Positions 1-10,189 of a stretch of 64,000 bases of DNA are shown here, in pieces (positions within the stretch are counted from its first letter, which is position 1; every line of letters starts with the position of its first letter). The stretch comes from Stomoxys calcitrans (taxonomy: Eukaryota > Arthropoda > Insecta > Diptera > Muscidae). Location of the stretch: positions 121,595,869-121,659,868 of the forward strand of contig NC_081554.1 of NCBI RefSeq assembly GCF_963082655.1, written 5' to 3'. Both the position numbers and the translations under genes were made by a program. A model generated the notes under the pieces. The model was not told the DNA's origin, searched no databases, and was given only the letters and a program-made list of their open reading frames with translations.

Positions 1-715
1 ATCTTAGCTGCACAGTTCATGAACGAAGATGAATATGTGGTTATAATACTCTTTACTGACGATGCCCCCGACAATGAACTAAGGTTCAAAATGAAAACGA
101 CATTTTTTTTCTTCATTAAATAAACAGTATATATTTTTTACGTAATATATTTCATTTTTAATCCGCAATTTATTCCAATGAAATAAAAAGTTTGTTTTTA
201 TTGTGAAAAATATAAACTATTTATTTTGATTAAAACAGTAAAAACGTTATTAAAAAGGAAGGGCTACTTTCAAATAAATTAGTTTATGGATTTAATAACA
301 AAATTAATTGTATTTTTGAGCTCATTATCAATCCAAATTGCAAAATTTTTAATCAATAATACAAATTCCTTTACAGGTCCGATTTCAGCAAATATTTTAG
401 TTGAAAGTACAAATTTTTTAATAGAACCTAGTTTTTAATTTTTAATGTGAACGTTTTCTTGCTTATTATAATAAAAAAACTATTATTTTTGTATTGAGTA
501 ATTATTGTAAAATATCCTCAGAAAATTGTTTGATCTATGGAAGTTTATAGGCTGGTGGAATGCCACCAAAAAAAGACTTTATAAAAAATAAAAATAAATA
601 CTATTTGTCCAATTTTTTTACCCACCACCATAGGATGGGGTATACTTATCTAGACATTCCGTTTGTAACACTGCGAAATATTCGCCTAAGACCACATAAA
701 GTATATACACATAGT
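1..715. other. AT-rich non-coding DNA
   Basis: AT-rich sequence with many short homopolymer runs and no open frame of note. I recognise no gene, RNA or repeat family here. It ends at the left inverted repeat of a Tc1-like element. Confidence 0.5.
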
Positions 716-1670
716 CCATAAAGTCTGCGTTCATGTGACAATTTATTTTTTAATGATTAAAAAACAATATAAAAAAAATAAATAAAGTTAAGTTTTATTG
801 TATATGTTGTTTCTTTATATTTCTTAAATTAGAAAACAACAACAAAAATACAAGTTTGCTTTTGCTTTTTGTTCTAACGGTACTTTTGTCTCAAAAGAAG
901 AAATTATGACAACCAAAAAGTCTGCGTTCACTTTGTCTACTTCGAAAGTACCGTTACTTTTTATGATGCTTGTTCTTATTTTTGATCAGTTTCAGTTCAT
1001 TATCATAACAAGTGATAGTTACACGTGTTTTTTTAAAAAATTAATAAATTTGGAAACATGGAAACTAAAGGAAAGGAAATATGCATATCTGAAAGAAAAA
1101 TAATTATTAAATTGTGGAAAGAAGAACAAAGCTTTAGAAATATTGGTGGAACAGTTGGAAGAACGTATTCTTCTGTCCAGAGCGAAATTAATAATTACAA
1201 AGATCTCAACCCCATTGAGCATCTTTGGGATCTATTGGAGAAAAAATTCGTCAGCAAGTTATAACCAGCAAGGAGATGTTACGAAGTGTCATGCAGGCAG
1301 AATGGGCGAAAATTACATCTGAGGAAACAGAGAAGTTGGTAAACTCCATGCCAAATAGACTAAGTGCAGTCCTAAAACAACGTGGCTATCCTACAAATAT
1401 TAGGAATGTGTTAATATCTTTTTATTTTGTATTTAAATTCTATTTTGTTTATTTTGAATTACTGAACGCAGACTTTGTGGTTCTTATATTTAATTGTTAT
1501 CATATTTAAATCGCTCTAGAGTGAAAGTGCTTAACCAAACTTAGAATTTTTTTTTTTAATGTTAAGAATATGAAGAAAATATATATGTAAAGAGTTGATT
1601 TGATTTATAATTTTATTTTGTGTTCTTTAACCAATCATAAAAGTTTGTCAGGTGAACGCAGACTTTATGG
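716..1670 (+). mobile_element. Internally deleted Tc1-like DNA transposon with double terminal repeats
   Basis: The outer terminal inverted repeats are at 716-739 and 1647-1670 and match at 22 of 24 positions; their core is ccataaagtctgcgttca. A second, inner copy of the same core lies about 190 bp inside each end (913-931 and 1463-1480). This is the IR/DR layout known from several Tc1-like elements. Between them sit two pieces of a transposase. One is an N-terminal helix-turn-helix-like segment starting at 1058. It is joined directly to the C-terminal DDE motif DLNPIEHLWDLLEKK at about 1205-1247. The frame then shifts and the usual Tc1 C-terminus (AEWAKI...KLVNSMPNRL) continues in another frame to about 1400. 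The middle of the transposase, including the first catalytic Asp residues, is missing, so the copy is non-autonomous. The right end abuts TA; the left flank is less clear. Confidence 0.85.
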
Positions 1671-1679
1671 TATATTCTT

Positions 1680-1985
1680 GATCGTCCCGACGTTCTAATT
1701 CGATCTAGCCGATTTGGCCGAAATTTTGCATGCGGTGTTTTGTTACGACTTCCAACAACTGTGCCAAATAACTTGATGCAGCTCCCATATAAACCGGTCT
1801 CTCGATTATCCTTGTTCGATTCGTAGAAGCTTATTTTTATAAGTTTGACAAAAGTTTGGTATGTAGAAAAACATTATGCCCTTCAACTGCATTTTTTTGT
1901 ATAAATTTTTAGCAGAATCCATGGTGGTGGGTTTCCAAGATTTGGCCTGGCCGAACTTAGCACGCTTTTACTTGTTTAATTTTAT
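1680..1985 (+). repeat. DINE/INE-like interspersed repeat remnant
   Basis: Contains stock phrases of fly DINE-like repeats, for example cagctcccatataaaccggt and aaattttgcatgcggtgt, also echoed by the element at 15563-16300 (gatatagctcccatatat). No open frame. Boundaries are approximate. Confidence 0.45.
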
Positions 1986-2339
1986 TGATTGACTAGCTGA
2001 CCCGGGCCCGCTCCGCTGCGCCTTCTTTTACTTTATATGGAACAAAAGTTTCCTTGGAAAATTTATTTTCAACAATTAAAGAGCTTTTAGTGAAATACCA
2101 TGCTACGAAAATAGTATATCGCTTGACTAACAATTTAACAACATAGGTGCCTTTGTCCGAATCCCATATGATTTTTATTGGTCTACGAATTTAAGTTTGG
2201 ATGTAAGGTATACCCCATTTTTAAAATACTTTATTTCAGCCCGATATTCTCATGATGTCTGATTTAGTGGTGTTTTCGGGGGAGAGGTGGTCTCCCAGGC
2301 ACTTGGCCCTGAAAAATATCAGCATCGTGCTCTTCTTTT

Positions 2340-4640
2340 AAAAACCATTTATTTAAACCCCATATTGCCATTGGTTTAGGGGAGTTTACACGATGGGGCG
2401 TCCACCAAACACATGGCCCAAAATAGTTTATCAAATTCGTTTTCTAATCTTAAATGCCACATATTGGCATGATCGAAAATTTTTTAACCTTTGCGGGGTG
2501 TTTTGGGGAAGGGGTGATTCCCTAAACACATGGTCCTAAATTTGGATATCAAATTAGTATTCTACTCCCAAATACCTTTATTTGAGCCCCATTTTGCGAT
2601 AGTCACTAAAAAATTGCTGATTGTGGGGTATTTTGGGAAAGGGGTTCACCCCCAGAAAATTGGTCCCGAAAGTGGGTATCAATTTTTGCTCTACCCCCCA
2701 ATACCTTTCATTTAATCTCCACATTGACATGGTCGGTAAATATGGCCGATTTAGGGGTGTTTTGGGGATTGGTGTGGTCTCCCAAACACAAAGCCCGAAA
2801 AATATATAAGCAACGTGCTCTATTCTCATATATCTATATATCATTTATTTGAACCCCATATTTTGGGAAAGGGGTTGACCCCCAGAAAATTGGTCCCGAA
2901 AGTGGGTATCAATTCTTGCTCTACCCCCCAATACCTTTTATTTAAGCTGCACATTGACATGGTCGGTATATATGACCGATTTTGAGGATTAGGGTGGTCG
3001 CCCAAACACTAAGCCCGGAAAATATATCAGCAACTTGCTCTATTCTCATATATCTATATATCATTTATTTGAACCCCATATTGCCATTGCCCTCAAAATT
3101 GGATATCAAATTCGTTTTGTAATCTCATTTAAACTCCTTATTGCAACAGTCAGCAAATATGACCGGTTTGGGTTGTTGGCCCTAAAAACTATAAATATTG
3201 TCTTGGTGAGCAAATACGTCCTATTTGGGATTGTTATGGTGGTGGGACGCCCCCTAGACAGTTGGTCCCTAATGTTGATATCAGATACGTGGTCTACTCC
3301 CAAATACCTTTAATTTGAGCCCCATATTTCCATAGTCGGCAAACGTGACCGGCTTGGGGGTGTTTTGGGGGATGGACGGCCACTCAGTGAGTTGGCCTTG
3401 AAAATATATATCGGATTCGTGTTCCACTCTAAAAATCCTCTTATTTGAGCCTCATATTGCAAAGTCAGCAAATACTTACTATTTGGGGTGGGGTGGCCCC
3501 ATATACACTTTTCCCGAATATTGATATCAGATTTGTGCTTTACTCCCAATGACCTTTAATTTGAGCCCCATATTGCTATGGTCGTAAATTTGTCCCCTTT
3601 GGGGAGAGGCTACCCCCCAAACGCTTGGTCCCATATTTGGATACCAGATTCTAATTCTACACTCAAATACCTTTTATTTAAACCCCATATTCCCATGGTC
3701 AGTAAATAAGTCCTGTTTGGGGGGTGTTTTGGGGAAGGGCTGGACCCCCAGAAACGTGGATATCAGATTCGTATTCTACTCGCAAATATCTTTCATTCGA
3801 GTCCCATATTGCCATGATCGGTAAATATGTCCGATTTAGGGGTGTTTTGGGGGTTGGGTGGTGTTGTGGGGGTGGGGTGGCCCCATAAACACTTTTCCCG
3901 AATATTGATATCAGATTTGTGCTTTACTCCCAAAGACCTTTCATTTGAGCCCCATGTGGCTATGGTCGAAAATTTGTCCCCTTTGGGGGAGGTTTTTGGG
4001 GAGAGGCGGCCCCCAAACACTTGGTCTCATATTTGGATATCAGATTCTATTGGATTTTAGCGGAATTTTTAAAAGAAAGTAAATGCATTTTTAAAAAACT
4101 TAGAATGAACTTTAATCAAATATACTTTTTTTACTCTTTTTATCCAAAGGAAACTAAAAGTAACAGCTGATAACTGACAGAAGAAAGAATGCAATTACAG
4201 AGTCACAAGCTGTGAAAAAATTTGTCAACGCCGACTATATGAAAAATCCGCAATTACTTTTTGGGCAACCCAATAATTCTACACTCACATACCTTTTATT
4301 TAAGTCCCATATTCCCATGGTCAGTAAATTAGTCCTGTTTGGGGGGTGTTTTGGGGAAGAGCTGGACCCCCAGAAACGTGGATATCAGATTCGTATTCTA
4401 CTCGCAAATACCTTTCATTTGAGTCCCATATTGCCATGGTCGGTAAATATGTCCGATCTAAGGGTGTTTTGGGGGTTTGGGTGGTCCCCTAGCACTTGGT
4501 TCGACAAATGGATATCAGATACGTTTTCTTATTCAAAATACCTTTTATTTGAGTCGCATACTGTCGTTATTGGTCTAAATATATGTTTGGTAGGTTTTAG
4601 GGTGGGGCGGCCCCCCTAGGTACCCCATCCGAAATTTGGA
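2340..4640. repeat. Degenerate tandem array (about 120 bp unit) inside Helitron-like copy 1
   Basis: The landmark 'tttatttgagccccatattgcc' with variation recurs near 2345, 2575, 2705, 2840, 2935, 3065, 3308, 3433, 3552, 3672, 3792, 3938, 4293, 4413 and 4543. Units end with a phrase like 'ggatatcagattcgtattctac'. Plus-strand G-tracts of four to six G recur in nearly every unit. Short open frames here are chance by-products of the repeat. Confidence 0.8.
4050..4273. mobile_element. Mariner-derived MITE nested in Helitron-like copy 1
   Basis: A 224 bp insertion flanked by TA (4048-4049 and 4274-4275). The right end reads ccgcaattactttttgggca then acccaa and is the same terminal repeat as the mariner at 19099-20363 and the MITE at 45744-45980. 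The left terminal repeat has lost about 15 bp. The corresponding site in Helitron-like copy 2 (near 42865) is uninterrupted, reading cagattctaattctac on the opposite strand, so the insertion and TA duplication can be read directly. Confidence 0.85.
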
Positions 4641-4742
4641 TACCAAATTTTTATTTCTAGGGTACTATATGAAGGCACACAAAATTCCGCTTAAATCGCA
4701 CCACCCATCTACGAGATCTGGGGTGCTAATTTTGAGATGGGG

Positions 4743-6150
4743 GTGCTAATTATATAAAGGGTTAACTGCATTATACGGCAAAGTTTTAAACCCCGCTTAC
4801 ACTCAAAAAAAGTGACCTCCTAATTAAATTGGAAAGTGACCTCTTGGTAAAATTGGACATTACTCAAATAGTTATTACTTAAATCATATTTTTAATGAAC
4901 GTAAAACTAGCTAACATTTACAAAATATTGGGAAAGTTTAAAGGACACCGAAATGTTTTTTAACCAAAATTGAAGAAAGTATTTCATTTCCTTTATAACA
5001 AACTTCTTCAATTAAAAACTAATGATAACCCTATAATTAATAAAAAATATATTTGAATATAGTGGAATATTTTTTCCAATGTAATTCGTTTATCTTTTTG
5101 ATGTGGAAATGTTTTCTTACGTTTGTAGTAAAAAGTACGTTAAATTATCAAAATCCATAAAAAATTGCAGTTTAAAAATAAGGGTTTATTATTATTATTT
5201 TTTTATTTACAAATACTTTCTTACTTTAATAAAAATATTTGCTAAATAAAAACACAAACCGTGGAGATTAATGCTAGATCTGCATAAAAAGTATGGCGAG
5301 TTTTGTACTTATTAATAAAAAAACATTTTGTATAACTTATAAACGTTGCTTTTGTCTAAGGTAGTTCTACCATATGTCAACATTCAGAATGCGTCCACGG
5401 AGCTAAGTTTTTTCGGTATCAATTATATCAAATGCAGATTTGTTTTTCCCTAAATGTCTAAAATTTAACAAAAAAAAAAACTTTTTATTATTTCAATAAA
5501 TAAATACAAAAAATATAGACAAAAAATGTATAAATAACTAAAGTAAATAAAATATATAAACACATAGATAATAATTAATAAATAAGTAGATAAATATCTT
5601 TAAAAATAAATAAATAAATAATGAAAAACTTATATACAAAAGCATTCGTTGTATTTTTGTATTTGATGAATTAAATGTTGAATATTGAAAAATTTGGATG
5701 TTGTTGTATAAAAACACTATGAGAAAACAAAAGCAAAATGTACATTAATATAATGTTTAAGCATCATTAAGCTTAATTCACCTTTTGAAATCGAAACAAA
5801 TTTCCACAACGAAATATTGGTTTCTTCCATTAATATTTCCTCGACATCTCCACTGGAATTGATTATTATTTTTAGTCCTTTTTCTGCACCCGACTTCGTA
5901 ATAAATCACACATCAATAAGGCGATAATAGTCTATACGATATGGAGTATGCATGCATGCAAGCACATTTACCCGTCAATTCAAACACAGTCATTCGGTTT
6001 TTAACATGCACAATCTTGCCCAAAAACGTAAACAAAATAGGTTCTAATAAATTTCGACCCTATGTATATGTTTTACTGGCAACCAAAAAAAAAATTTCTT
6101 AAAAGTTCACTTATATATTTTAAGGAACATATATGTCTATTTTTAGAAAG
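4743..6150. other. AT-rich non-coding DNA
   Basis: No open frame of interest and no recognised repeat family. There are long A/T tracts, an (AAAT)n-like stretch near 5560-5620, and a short alternating atgcatgcatgca run at about 5948. Confidence 0.4.
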
Positions 6151-6312
6151 ACGTGGCGCAGATGTTAACCTTTCCGCCTAGAACGCCTAGGTTTAAATCC
6201 CTCGGACTCGGCAATAAAAAGGAGGCCTCTTATCATTGAGCTTAAACATTAAGCGGACTGCACTCATTGATATAAGAGAACTATGCCTTGCTCGTTATGT
6301 GGGAAATTTAGT
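6151..6312 (+). mobile_element. tRNA-derived SINE, truncated copy
   Basis: Begins acgtggcgcagatgttaacc, a degenerate pol III A box, followed by a B-box-like ggtttaaatccc. It then has the body 'ggaggcctcttatcattgag ... actgcactcattgatat' shared with the two minus-strand copies at 23885-24137 and 56545-56806. An internal segment present in the longest copy is missing here. Confidence 0.75.
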
Positions 6313-7112
6313 ACTATATACCTCTTTTTATTCTACACTGACTAAAAATGGTTGTAGCAACTACGTGATGTACTTTAAGTGACCAAATTCTCAAAATCGA
6401 TGATAATACGTTTCAGTAAAATATTCCTAAATAATTTTTTTCCGTACAAATTTTTTTGTAGTTACCACAGATTACTAATTAGGATGCTATTTTTCTTGCC
6501 GGTAGTATTTTTAAACATAAGTAAATCATTTTTGAGCTAGTACTAGGGAAAAAATGTAGGAAACCTATTACATGAACTTAATATGATTTCCGTAGTTTAG
6601 TAAATGTTCATAACATAAGAGAAAATTTGCATAAGGTGAAATTAAATTTTTTTACCATATTGAGGTAAATTTCTTACTATAAATAAGATACTGCTTTTTT
6701 TTATTTTATCAAAATTATTTAATCAACTAACGTCAATATTAAACAGCCGATTGGACTGAAATTTACTGAAAACATTTTCAAAGCTTATGAGAAAATTTAC
6801 GGGGAGTTTTAAAAAAATTGTTTCAACTTATATATATATATATAGATTTTTCTTGTAAATGCTATTATCCCACATATAACAATCGATTGGTTCGAAATAT
6901 ACCAAAGATGTTGGTAAATGAAGAAAATATGTGATAGATTTCAAGGAAATCTATTCCCATTTATATATAATGCTATTCATTGAAAAATATTGTAAAAGAA
7001 CAGAATTTTATGTATTTCCAAAGTGAAAAAATTTGTTCTATTCCTACGCATTGGGAAGTTATGCAGAAAAACTTTGCGTATGCCAAGTTTAAACGCTTCC
7101 ATGGAAAAGAAA
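6313..7112. other. AT-rich non-coding DNA
   Basis: No gene or clear repeat recognised. A (TA)n microsatellite lies near 6830-6842. Confidence 0.4.
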
Positions 7113-7218
7113 CTGGGGGACAATCCCGTGGCTGCCGGTGGTGCGCACTGGATTTACCCTATAGAGTCCTTTAGCAGCAAGCGCTGCCGCATCAGTGTAC
7201 AACACACTTCTACAAGAA
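7113..7218 (+). mobile_element. Hairpin-rich short retroposon, copy 1 (degenerate)
   Basis: Shares the order 'aatcccgtggctgccgg ... gagtcctt ... gctgccgcatcagtgtacaa cacacttctac' with copies near 40880, 48490, 49387 and 59241. The internal inverted repeats are decayed in this copy. See the copy at 49387 for exact limits. Confidence 0.6.
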
Positions 7219-7369
7219 AATAAACTGGAGGAGTTATGAATGATGTGCATTTCTTGTAGTTAAAAATCGAAATGTACTCCGCTTCGACAACCCCTTTTTA
7301 GTGTAGGATTTCTAAAAACCAGGTAGTCAATAAATTTATAAGACTATGAAGTTTTGTAATAATTGCGTA

Positions 7370-9075
7370 TAAAATTTCAGAAATCTGTAACCTTCTGTAA
7401 AGAAAGTAGCAAATAGTATCAAGAATAACAAAACATCGGAAAAAAACATTAATTCGCCCAACATATATAGACAAGATAGAAATGAATACGAATCTAAGCG
7501 CTTTAGCTCAATTCGTAAAGAAACTACTATATTGTATGTTTTAGTACCTAAATGAACGATTTTGAATTTATATATCCCTATTTTGAGAGCTTAAGATCAC
7601 TCAGTAAAGAATGTACAATTTTGTATATTTTAGTACCTAAATGGACGAATAAATATTTACTGTCAAGGTGCAACCATATCCTAATTTTGAATTCCTTAGC
7701 TCAATTCCTAAAGTTTCAATTTCCATTTTGTACTTATATGTACGATTTTGAATAATGTACTGGTCACCCCAAATTTATAGTCTAGGTGTACTTGTATCCC
7801 AATTTTGAGAGCTTTAGCGCAATCCGTTAATGAAGTACCATTTTGTACGTTTGAGTACCAAAATATACTAATAAAAAATATATTCTAGATGCCCAATATA
7901 TTCTTTCAAGGTGCCAAGTACACCACAATTGGTACGTTTTCTTCCATATGCCGTATTTTTCTCAAGACTGCGATAATGTTTGGCAAATAGCTTAATTTTG
8001 GCACAGAGAACAGGGTTCTCTGTAGGCGAAGATAAGCTATTTGGTACTGTTTTATTTTTAATAAATCATCATGGTTGCCTAAACCATCATATTTCTTCTA
8101 ATTGTGGCCGCATGCAAAATTTCAGACCTCAAAATCCATCTCTTAAGAAAGTACAAAATGGTACCAAAATATAGGAATTTTTGAATAGATCAATTAGTCA
8201 CCCAATATATAGTTCTCAGTTGTGCCTTCAGCTTAATTTTAGGCCTCTAGCTCCATCTGTGAAGAAAGTACAAAATGGTTCCAATTTTGATACCAAAATG
8301 TACGAGTAGTGAATATATTATTTAGTCACCCATCATATTTTTCCTAGTTGTAACTGTATGCCAATTTCAGAGCTCTAGCTCTATCTGTCAGGAAAGTACA
8401 AAATGGTGCCAAAATGTATGAATTTTATTTATTATTAGACACCAATCATATATATTATTTAGACACCAATCATATATTTCTTATTTGTACATACATGCCA
8501 AATGTCTGACCTCTAGCTCCATCTATGAAGAAAGCACCAATTGGTACCAAAATGTGCGAATGTCAATAGATCATTTAGCCACCATCATATTTTTCTTTGT
8601 CTTACCTCATGGCAAATTTTAAACCTCTATCTCCATGTGAATAGAAAATACCAAATGGCAACAAAATGTACGAATTTTTAATAGAACATTTGGTCACCCA
8701 TCATATACTTCTTAGTTGAACCTAAACGCCAAATTTCAGACCTTAAGCTACATCTGAACAGAAAGTACAAAATGGAACCAATTTTGGTACCAAAATGTAC
8801 GAATTTTAGATAGATCATTTAGTCACCCCTCATAAATTTTCTAATTGTATCGACATGCCAAATTTCAAACCTCTAGCTCCATCTGTAAAGAAATTACCAA
8901 ATGGTACGAAGTGCTGTACGTTTTCTCCCGTTACCAGTACTATTTTCCCATTTTTTCTTTTCACCCGCATCCTTTTGCACCAGATGTCTTTTAAGTCAAA
9001 TTTCAAAATTCTACCTCTATTTATCCGCCTTGTACAAAGTTCACCCATTTCGTATCTTTTTGGTACTTTTTTTTA
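7370..9075. repeat. Degenerate tandem repeat array, unit about 115-135 bp
   Basis: About a dozen diverged units. Each carries the phrases 'aagaaagtacaaaatggtac', 'caaaatgtacgaattt', 'tagtcacccatcatat' and 'aatttcagacctctagctcc' in that order. Landmarks occur near 8148, 8263, 8391, 8529, 8642, 8759 and 8888; older units reach left to about 7400. The short open frames in this stretch are not genes. The array type resembles internal repeats of fly rolling-circle/DINE elements, but no ends were identified. Confidence 0.75.
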
Positions 9076-9084
9076 GTCTAAAAT

Positions 9085-9280
9085 GACGTCTCTCGGCGGT
9101 ATAATCTTAAACACAGGATGATGATTTGTTTGGCTGCTGCAACAACGTAAGGTACTGCTTAGACAGCATGTAGATATGTCTTTGTAGGAGTAAGATCTAT
9201 GTCTGCAAATGTTCCTTTGGAGAACTGAGGAGACAGCTTGTCGCAGTTCGAAAAGCAGTATTTTAGCATGGGTGAATTTT
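9085..9280 (-). pseudogene. LINE B reverse-transcriptase C-terminal fragment
   Basis: The minus-strand frame reads FELRQAVSSVLQRN...DISTCCLSSTL. It parallels the ELRRAVSRVLMWWSSIRRQR...DITTCCLSNTF segment of the LINE B copies at 46345-48300 and 37977-40080. It is a short isolated piece with decay, no ends and no coding capacity. Confidence 0.6.
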
Positions 9281-9282
9281 AT

Positions 9283-9835
9283 TCCACTGTTCATCGCTCA
9301 GCCGGGTGTGATGTATACTTGTCGGTTTAGCGTGGAAATTAATTAGTTTTAAAAGTAGTGGACACCACTTTAATATTTTATTTAAGGTTATCTAGTCTTA
9401 AATCTAACCTTAAATTAGGGTAGGGTGAGTTACAAGGTATTACAAGTTTGCCTTTGTTTGCAACGCTAAGAAGGAGAAGTGCTAGAAATATTAGTTAACC
9501 CATTAATGGATAGTCCTATTTATTGGGCGTTTTTATTTCTTTCGTTACGTGTTCATTTATATGGATATTTTAGAGGTCCATATACATGGAAAAGAAGTTA
9601 GAACATCCAAGTTTGCTATTGTTCTATAATTTTGATCAAGTTTCAACTTTAAAGTTCTTGTTTACTAAAAAATGGAAAAAAGCAAAGCAGGTAAATAAAG
9701 CAACGAAAACTAAATTAAAATTATAGTTACATTACGGGACCAATATTTTTATTTTTTTACAAACAAATTAGCTTTAATATTTTTTAAGCAAATTGGCTTA
9801 TGTTAAGTGCAATATCTGCATGTCGTCCTTTATAA
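9283..9835 (+). repeat. Interspersed repeat family R1x, copy A (inverted partner at 49085-49683)
   Basis: Runs from ttccactgttcatcgctcag through 'ttgcaacgctaagaaggaga', 'gttaacccattaatggatag' and 'ttgatcaagtttcaacttta' to about 9835. The same landmarks appear in reverse complement at 49085-49683. No coding capacity. The phrase around 9445-9480 also resembles the end of the DINE-like elements. This copy is the empty site for the small retroposon inserted in the partner copy. Confidence 0.75.
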
Positions 9836-9862
9836 AGGACGCGTTATGATTTAATGGGTCCC

Positions 9863-10189
9863 GGCACGGAATAACGAGCATCACACAGGCTGGAACATTG
9901 AGGTCCGATCTGTGTGATGTTCAATGCTGTCACAAGAAGCTTAGCGTCCACATCTTGAGGATAGTGGAATGCTCCATACGGGGTAGCTTCAACGGCAGTC
10001 GCGGGCAATCAGCGGTATCGTGCGGGCAGCAACGGCTCTTGCACAAATACTGAGTGGCTATGATGCTCGATATGACAAGGCGGGTTATTGGCGCCTTTAT
10101 ATAACCAATGGTCAGACCGGAAGGTGCTTGCTCACCTACAGGAACTTGACGAGGATCGCCACCTCCACATGAAAATGTGGCTACAACAA
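9863..10189 (+). mobile_element. CTACAACAACAA-tailed SINE-like element, copy 1
   Basis: Starts at cggcacggaataacgagcat and ends with gtggctacaacaacaa at 10172-10187, directly joined to LINE C sequence. Related copies lie at 18192-18440, 41550-41835, 41838-42236 and 44638-44705. The family reaches about 400 bp or more, encodes no RT, and shares its terminal tail with LINE B, which suggests it is mobilised in trans. Confidence 0.65.

Larger units (their letters stand above)
1993..4742 (-). mobile_element. Helitron-like non-autonomous element, copy 1, with internal tandem repeats
   Basis: Read on the minus strand, the 3' end is ...gcgcagcggagcgggcccgg then gtcagCTAG, followed by T. That is the CTRR-type end of Helitrons with a GC-rich palindrome (gggccc) just inside. 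A second copy lies in the opposite orientation at 42237-44510 and shares both flanks and interior. The body (about 2340-4640) is an array of at least 15 degenerate units of about 110-135 bp; each contains a phrase like tttgagccccatattgccat and a G-rich stretch around ggggtgttttgggg. No Rep/helicase coding was seen, so it is non-autonomous. The inner 5' part is truncated or rearranged near 4680-4742, where similarity to copy 2 stops. Confidence 0.7.

Noticed and set aside
2530..4619. Several overlapping open frames of 60-135 codons on both strands
   Set aside because: They are periodic by-products of the ~120 bp repeat array; the peptides repeat the same words in shifted frames and have no domain.
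7370..9075. CRISPR-like array
   Set aside because: Units are long, degenerate and without distinct spacers, and the genome is eukaryotic.
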